Shown piece after piece: positions 29,507 through 37,875 of a stretch of DNA of 64,000 nucleotides (position 1 is its first letter; each line of letters begins with the position of its first letter). The notes beneath the pieces are model-generated. The model did not search any database. It was not told where the DNA came from and saw only the letters and a list, made by a program, of their open reading frames with translations. The stretch lies in NCBI GenBank assembly GCA_012861695.1, contig JAAOOA010000151.1, positions 434,001 to 498,000 of the forward strand. Direction: 5' to 3'. The translations under genes were made by a program, and so were the position numbers. Source of the DNA: Trematomus loennbergii (Eukaryota > Chordata > Actinopteri > Perciformes > Nototheniidae).

Positions 29507-32500
29507 TCGGGGCCCCTGATAGTCACACGGCTCCATAATATAACTGGCAGAAATGTAAGAATTTCATGCATCGGCCTACTGTGGGAAAATGGTTGAATCT
29601 GGTGGAATAGAGTAGAAATATCAAATACTGTATCACTACTTTTCTTTTAAATGAAATGCTGACATTACAAAATGCATGGTTTTATACTGCAATGGCAGTG
29701 AGATCAACAAATGTGGTTTGAATGGAGGTCAATGAGGCATTTTTGGCCACGAAGGTGTCCAGAGGTAGTATCTGACACTACGTAAAAAATAATAATGCAG
29801 TCAAATCTATTTTGTTGCTAATCTTTTACATATCCAAGACTCTAATAACCACCAAAGTTCCATCCCCCTACTAATTATTATACACATATATATGCTATTT
29901 TGTCATAATTAATTAGATAATTCAAATAATGAAACAGGTATTTAAAGGGTTAAAATCCAGATTTAATTTTTTTTGTTTGGTAGTTTTGAGCACGTTATAA
30001 GTTGTTTAAGTGATTCATGAAAAAAAAAAGAAGTAGAACAAAATATTGATGTATGATAATTTAATAGCAGTTTTTTGGGGCGTGTACATTTTTGCCACGA
30101 AGGTGTCCAGAGGGTGCAAAATGCATCACGAGAGTATACAAAACATGTAAGAGTAAAAGACAATGGATTTAAAAAATGTGACTCAAAAGAAGACTTCTTA
30201 TAAAATTCCATGCCAAAAGCTGGAACACAGCTGAAATGAATACCAAATCAAAAAAAAAAGTCAGGAAAAATGTACAAAAATGCCAGAGGAGGGCTCAAAC
30301 AAAGGGATACAACTTCCTCCACCAGCCAAAGTCAACATCCTTTGAGATTCTGATCCTAAGAAAGGACATGCAGCGTAAATAGGAGCGTCACTGTTCAAAG
30401 GGTGGGACCCCTGCCAGGAGGGATGTGTTTTTGGTTCAGTTAGTTAGTTAGTTTATCATTTACACATGTGCATTAAAACGTACAGATCACAGTGTGTCTA
30501 TAAAGTCTCAATATTCCATATAATGCTTGGATAAGATCTGGAAATGATTTTACATTCCTTTCCACATCTGTGTAGTAATCCTGACCACCTGAACTGACAC
30601 ACCACTGTACAAACTTTTTTGTGCAGTTCTCTGTAATTTTACACTTTGCAAGTCATCCTGTGGGCCGGATTGGACCCTCTGGCGGGCAGGATCTGGCCTG
30701 CAGGCCGTATGTTTGACTCCCTTGGCACAGATGTGTCTCTCAACATCATATTCCCTGCTCTGTCCGACAGGCGAGCGAGGGTCCTCAGACTCCGAGCAGC
30801 TCCTCTCCTCCTCCTCAGTGTGAGGACGTGGACCTGGAGGAGCAGCAGCTGAGGCTGAAGCTGCACCAGATGACGGACAACATCAGCGACCACAGCCTGA
30901 GCTCTGACGAAGACGAGCCCAGCAGGCCACTGTCCTCCCAGGACATCCCAGCATGGAGGAGCCACGAGGCGGACACCAAGCCCACCAGAATACCTACCAG
31001 ACCCCCGTCCAGAAGCAGCATCATCCTGTGCAGACTGGAGGAGGAGCAGCCTCAGCTCACCGACTCTCAGAAGGTACAAATGTCTATAAAAAAAAGCGCA
31101 ACATCAGCCTAGAAAATGACGAACACACACAAGCATTTAATGCCATCTTGGTCATACACATACATAATGTAGTGCACATGTGGATTTTTGCATATACTGT
31201 AATATAAGAAAACAGCCTAGCTCATGAAATTCCATTTGCAGGAATCCACTCTAAGCACACACTGGAGTCATAAATCTAGTCACTCAGCCTGAGTGTTTAT
31301 TGTTCTGTGCAACCATTACTCCCAGATTTTCTGAAACAAAGATAGGATTAGAAGAATAACTCACTCTTAGTCGATGTGTTAAGTTGCCTGAACTGTTTGA
31401 ACTGGCATCTCTTTCCCTTTCAAAGTCACACAGCTACACTGAGTAATGATTTAGTGTTTTCTATTTATCATTTTACACAGAAAGGTTCAAACTGCATGGC
31501 CTCTCTTCAGGATTTAAAGTATCACATAACATAAGCGTTTACAGCAGGAAACCTCCTCTGAAGTCAGAAGCTGATAAGGCCCAGGCTTGTGAAGCTTTTA
31601 CAGAGTGACTGAAGGGGGCAAAGGTCAGCTGAACCTCTGATCTCCCAGCAGCCCGTGCACTGCTTATTGTCAGACCAAATCGTTTTTCCTGCTTTATTGA
31701 CTACAGATAGCTATGGATGTCAACTCTCCACAGAATATGATGCTAAGGGAAGATGTTTTCCTATAAACATACTGAGATCTGTTCCCTGCTAGAGAGGATG
31801 TTATATGCTGTTCCAATGGAATTGTATTGCTTGACAACAGCTTTGCTCCATTACTACTTCCTGTCAGCTCATGTGATTGCAACAGTAACAAAACTGGGAC
31901 ACATTTAGAATGATTACAATTGTGAGATGGTCTCCAGGTCTGATTCATCATTTCAGACATGACTGATCTGGACTATTTCGCAGATATATAGGTGATAAAG
32001 AGATCTGGAATTAGAGTTCAAGGTGGACTATTGCTCCATAACAGGTCATCCTAAACAACAAGCTAGGTTCTTTGGTCATTACCTTCCAAATTAATTCACA
32101 AAAGTATTTTGCTGATCCGAAATAGTTGACAGGACTACAAATAATCACATGACTGCCTTGCAATCTGCCATATCTTTTGTTGAGTGTAGGCACTACAACC
32201 AAGTCCCCAGAACGAAAGCCATTTTGAGAGAGTGGTTAAATTGTGTAATTACAGACTCAGGGTGCAGCATGTGATGCCATTAGGTCCAAAAAGACGGTCT
32301 ATAGATTAACAAGGAAAAACAAACACCTGTAAATCCATTTTATAATGTTTGTTGACAACCTAATGTTACTGGAGTCTAGAAGAACTGCAATATTACATTA
32401 TTTTAGCCCCTTTTACATTTTCTGGCTTAGCTGGCAGATGTCTCTAGTGCCATGGCTCTATGGGCCTCTTGGAACTGAAGATCATCGGTTGCTTTTATTC

Positions 32501-35500
32501 CTGAAAGTGAAACTTTTTAGGCTCCATGTGTGAGGCAACATCTGCCACACTGTCAGTGTAATTAATGTGCTCCACCTTGAACACTGATTCCAGATCTCTT
32601 TATCTCCTCTATATCTGCAATGATCTAATAATGGCTGAGATATTGGCCTGTAATAACGGTGAAAAAGCACATAAGCACACTGTTACACTTTTGCATGTTA
32701 ATGAGTTCTCTTGAGTTGCCTAAAACATGTCAGTGTCCCCCGTGTTCAAGGTTTCTTTAATGAATGCATACCATGTCCCACCAACCCCACAGCTACTTAC
32801 TACCACTATTTATGTTTTATTATTTCCTCCCATTTCTCTTGTAGACCCCCCCCCTGGAGAACGGGTCCCAGGCGGGCTTCAGAGGCTCCACAGCCCTCCT
32901 GGTTGAGCTGGAGGACAAAGTAGCTCAGGCAGCTGCCAACGTGCAGAACGCTCAGAGCGAGGTGAGGAACAACTGAGGCTGAGATCAGATTAGCGGCCAT
33001 GTTGGATCTGTTGGATGATAGTGTGTGTTGCGTGAGACATTATATTCAGCAGAAGTCTCCACGTTTGCAGTCAACCAAAGTAGTTTGTAAGCATCATCTT
33101 ACTAGTTGTAACGGACAGTAAAAACACACGACCACACTGAGTTTGGCCTGGAGAACTGACCGTTTATTGCATCTGCGCATGCTCATTAGCATCACCACGT
33201 TCTTTCACACTCAGGCACATTCTGATGATGTCATATACACATGAACTGAAACATGACTTTGTTCTTATACAAATATGCTTAACAGTGTGCACTCTCTCCT
33301 CTCTCCAGGTCTCCTACATAGAGAACAGGATCGCTGCCCTGAACGCTGCCGGCATGCCCGTGGACAAAAGAAGACGGGTAAACACATTTCTTTTATTTGA
33401 GTCTAAGCTGTTTAAAACCATTATGTTTTCATGTATAAGATGCATAAGGGAGTTATTTTTGGAAGCAGGGCAGCTTTAATTCTATTGGTCAACACTATAG
33501 GCTTGTTTGAGATGAGCCACAACAAGAATGTGCAGGACTGAGATTCAGCATTGGAAAGTGTCGTCAAATCCACATATTTACATACTGTAGATGCTCATTA
33601 ATGTTATTATTACCCTTGGATGATGGGTTAGTAGACTAAAAGCTTTAGGAATCCAAAGTACAACATATAATAAGTACCCTGTATCAAGATTGATGCAAAA
33701 CAAGTTACATTTGACCTTTTTAGAGAGATTTAGCAACAAAAAAACACTTCTGGGGTCATTTGGGTGGATTTGACCTATCTCTGGCCCCCCTTGGTCGATT
33801 TTGCTGATTGACATCTCTTTTTAACCGCTAGAGCCAATGGAATCGAGGGAAGTTCCACATACACACACAGGTTACCAAATAAGGAGTGAGAGTGATGCGT
33901 AGAAAAACCGGAAGCTGCGCTAACCTCTGGTGGCTACCATTAGCAGCTAATTTTTATTCTCCGATTTTTGCATACAAATTGAATTATGGATTATCAATCA
34001 TTTTTTCCGGGTGCGTTTCAGAAGCATTTTTGTTGATTTGGGCATATTTCCTGGACAGGCTACTTTGTACAGACAAAGTTAAGCTAAAATCCGGCTCATT
34101 TACATTTGGAAACATTATTTTGTTTAAAATGTTCATTAATGTGCACTGTCCCGGTTCAAATAAACAATTAAATAATAATTGTAATATCCCAGTTATAAAC
34201 GACATGAATCAAAGACGTGTTGCTGTTAGTGGTAAAAAAATGCATTCATCATCATAATTATTCTATATATATAATTTACACAGTGCCTGTAAACCGGAGG
34301 AGAACGCTGGCATTTCTCCTCCTACTTGAAAGACTACGGAGGGATAGGGTCTGCAAAATTAGTTTATTTTGGGGATGGGCCGGATGCTCTGACCGGTCCA
34401 CTTCCTGCCCGGCGCCTCTGCAACGCCTCGCGTCGCGTCGAAAAATAGACTTGAATCCTATTTTGAGCGGAGCCCAGCGTCGAGACGCTTCTGGGACACT
34501 TCTGAGCCGTAACGCGCCGCGTCTGGTGGAATAGCACCCATTGACTAGAGTGGCCGCGATCGCTGTCAACGCCGCGGCGCAGCCATAACGCGGCCGTAAC
34601 GTGACGCAGATGGACCCGGTGGAATCTAGGGGTCAGTCAGTCGTTCTCATAACTGTAAGTGTTTGTCAGTATATCTGAAATGACTAGGTTTGCTAGGTTA
34701 GCTAGCTAGCTTACAGCAGACCTGCAGTAACATCAGAAGGAGTCATGTGATCACATTGTTGAAATAAGACCATACAAATTTTTAGGGAAGTTTCCAACAA
34801 CAGAGACAGTTGTCCAGCTTTATAATCCTGAACATCATCAAGCGCTCCGGTCCCAGCTGTGTGCGTCACTTTTTAGTGTCCCCTAGTGATGTGATGTTCG
34901 CGAACGATCCGATTCTTTTGAACGGCTCTTTGGTACGAACCTACGAACGAAGGGAACCGAGTCCTACTTGGTGAGAGCCGTTCTTTTTATCGTTGGTTCA
35001 CTGCCTGCCACAAATCCACTCGCCTTTAAAGGAACTTGCTTTCCTGAATGAAAATGTTCCATAGATGATGGCATAACGCATGCTGCTTGAGAAGTAGTTT
35101 GGCTGGCGAGATGTATCAAGTTATACATTTTCTGTGAGTAAAAGTAGATTTCTGGCAATACAGTCAATCATTATCCTGATGATTATTTCGCAGATAACCC
35201 TATTAACCCCGCCCCATTGAAAAAACGGCTCTTTTGAAAGGCTCTCGGAAAGGAACGGAGCCATAAGATCTGGCTCCCTTCAAAGAGCCGTAATTCCCAT
35301 TACTAGTGTCCCCTGGTCTCCCAGCTGTGTGCGTCACACTTTAGTGTCCCCTGGTCTCCCAGCTGTGTGTGTCACTCTTTAGTGTCCCCTGGTCTCCCAG
35401 CTGTGTGCGTCACTCTTTAGTGTCCCCTGTTCTCCCAGCTGTGTGCGTCACTCTTTAGTGTCCCCTGGTCTCCCAGCTGTGTGCGTCACTCTTTAGTGTC

Positions 35501-37844
35501 CCCTGGTCTCCCAGCTGTGTGCGTCACTCTTTAGTGTCCCCTGGTCTCCCAGCTGTGTGCGTCACTCTTTAGTGTCCCCTGGTCTCCCAGCTGTGTGCGT
35601 CACTCTTTAGTGTCCCCTGGTCTCCCAGCTGTGTGCGTCACTCTTTAGTGTCCCCTGGTCTCCCAGCTGTGTGCGTCACTCTTTAGTGTCCCCTGGTCTC
35701 CCAGCTGTGTGCGTCACTCTTTAGTGTCCCCTGGTCTCCCAGCTGTGTGCGTCACTCTTTAGTGTCTCCTGGTCTCCCAGCTGTGTGCGTCACTATTTAG
35801 TGTCCCCCTCGTCTCCGTTTGTATTTGCAGCGTTTGGTTTATGCAGCTTTTAGTAAACGCTGCGCATGTTTCCTCAAGTTGACGAAGATGTTTCTTAATT
35901 TGCGTGTTTTTGGCACATTAGTGTTTTTATATTTGCATTGTTTTTTAAAGTGCAGCGCGTTTCTCCTTATGGAAATGTTTTGAGCCGTTATAGACTGTTT
36001 GTACCTGTAATAGAGTCAATTGTTCTTGCACATTAAAGTTATTTATAACGTATTACATTTATTAAGTATTCAGTCAGGAAATGGTGTCACACTTAAATGT
36101 ATACTGATAGCTAAGAGCGCTGTTAATCATGTTCATCTCAGCCAGCGGTGGGCTTTCTACTGCACACAATGTTACAGATACTCTGCCTTCACACGTCAGG
36201 TCACACACCTGATTGCAATTTGCTACTTTTGTTTACTTTGAGGCAAGCTGCAGCCTATATCAAACAAGCCTAATAAGTGAACTTGAGTATGGCTCCCATC
36301 TGTGGCCCCACCCTTATAGATTCAAATCGACCAATAAGATAATCTGTCTTTGATAATGTTTCTCCCCTCCAAGGGGCCAAACTGAATGATAGGCCATATG
36401 TTTCCCACATTCTGACTTTAGATCTCTTCTTTTTGTTTCCCTCTTTGTGTCTTCTAGTCTGCTATCCCGGTCCAAGTGAGAAGACTTTCCCACCATGTTC
36501 CCACAAGTAAGAACGCTGGAGCATGATCCCCAGGGCCGCCTGACTCCAAACATCTTAACCTTGTTAAACTCACAGAACACGATGATCTATTTTGCAAGCT
36601 GATAAACACTGTGTCCTATTGTACTGCAGTTTTAATGTTCCCAGCTGTATGTCACATAGTCAACTTCTACACATGCAGAATTCCCACAGACATGTTATAA
36701 TGGAAGTATGTGTGGAGATAGAATAGCGGTTGTATAAAACACGTGTTATATTATAGTAAGCGTTTGCTACTGGGAAGCTGTACTTGGACATTTGGAAAGT
36801 ATTGATGTTGAGATGAGACTGAATGCCTCAAATTCACATTCAAAATGATGCCTTTCCAATAATGTCTTGCTCATCTGTTATCTTGTAGTTTCAGGTTTGT
36901 CGCAAAATGACATAGAAAACCACAATGTAGCTTTGTAACTGTGCTAGCAGTAGATTGTGGATGTACATGTAGTTGCTGTGTGTCTCCAGGCCAGGTGGAG
37001 AGGTTTGTGAGGAACTCCCTCTACAGGGGCTCCCTGACACAGAGGAACCCCGTGGCTAAGCCCCAAACCAAGGCTACCTGTGCGGTATGGCCCCCCCATA
37101 TGGTGCAGTGAAGAGTTCAGTTCCAACATTATATAGCTATATAAATCATCTATACTGACAAAAGTATTTATAACAACAACAAAAAAGTGTAACATTTATT
37201 TTAAAGAGATATTGATCATTCAAGGTTGGACTTTTTGGGCAAATGATCTTACTCACGTTCTTGCCAAGAGTAAGATGAGAAGATTAATCAACTGTCATGT
37301 CTGTATGTTAATTAGATAGCTACTGTACAGCCAGGAAGCAATTAGCTCAGCGGAGCATAGAGACTCCGGAGACAGCGTCTAACAGCTCGTCTGGCTTCTC
37401 CTGAAGGTTAACCCTCTGCACACCAGCCCTTAAGAAGTTGTTAAATAAACAAATAGCTAAGCTAACTGGCTGCTAGCTGTATCCTTATGTTTAGCAGACA
37501 AACAAACGTAACAGTGTATTGATCTTTTCTCTTGCCAAAAAGGCACATAGGTGTATTTCCAAAAAATGTCCGCTATCCTAATAGATCTTGTTCTTCCCAA
37601 ATGGATTTATAGTTGGAAACGAACTCTTCATTTACTGGTTAAACTGGGCTTTGACTTCTACTGGTGGATTATCTGGTGTTTGGTTTCTAATCAGGCTCTC
37701 TGATAGTTTTAATTAATTGCATTTTCTTCTGTTGTTGATTCCTCTGTCTTAATCAAACTTACAAATTCTGTGCAATTCTCACATTACAGTAAAGGTATGA
37801 TCACTGTGCCAACTCTATTCTGGATGTTTTCTTTTAAAGATGTC

Positions 37845-37875
<31 letters not shown>

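Noticed and set aside
29276..29596. Open frames of repeated CVCV or THTH
   Set aside because: Translations of the GT microsatellite.
34341..34620. CpG island promoter inside mlph
   Set aside because: The GC-rich block has the look of a repeat and no downstream exon or first-exon signals follow it.
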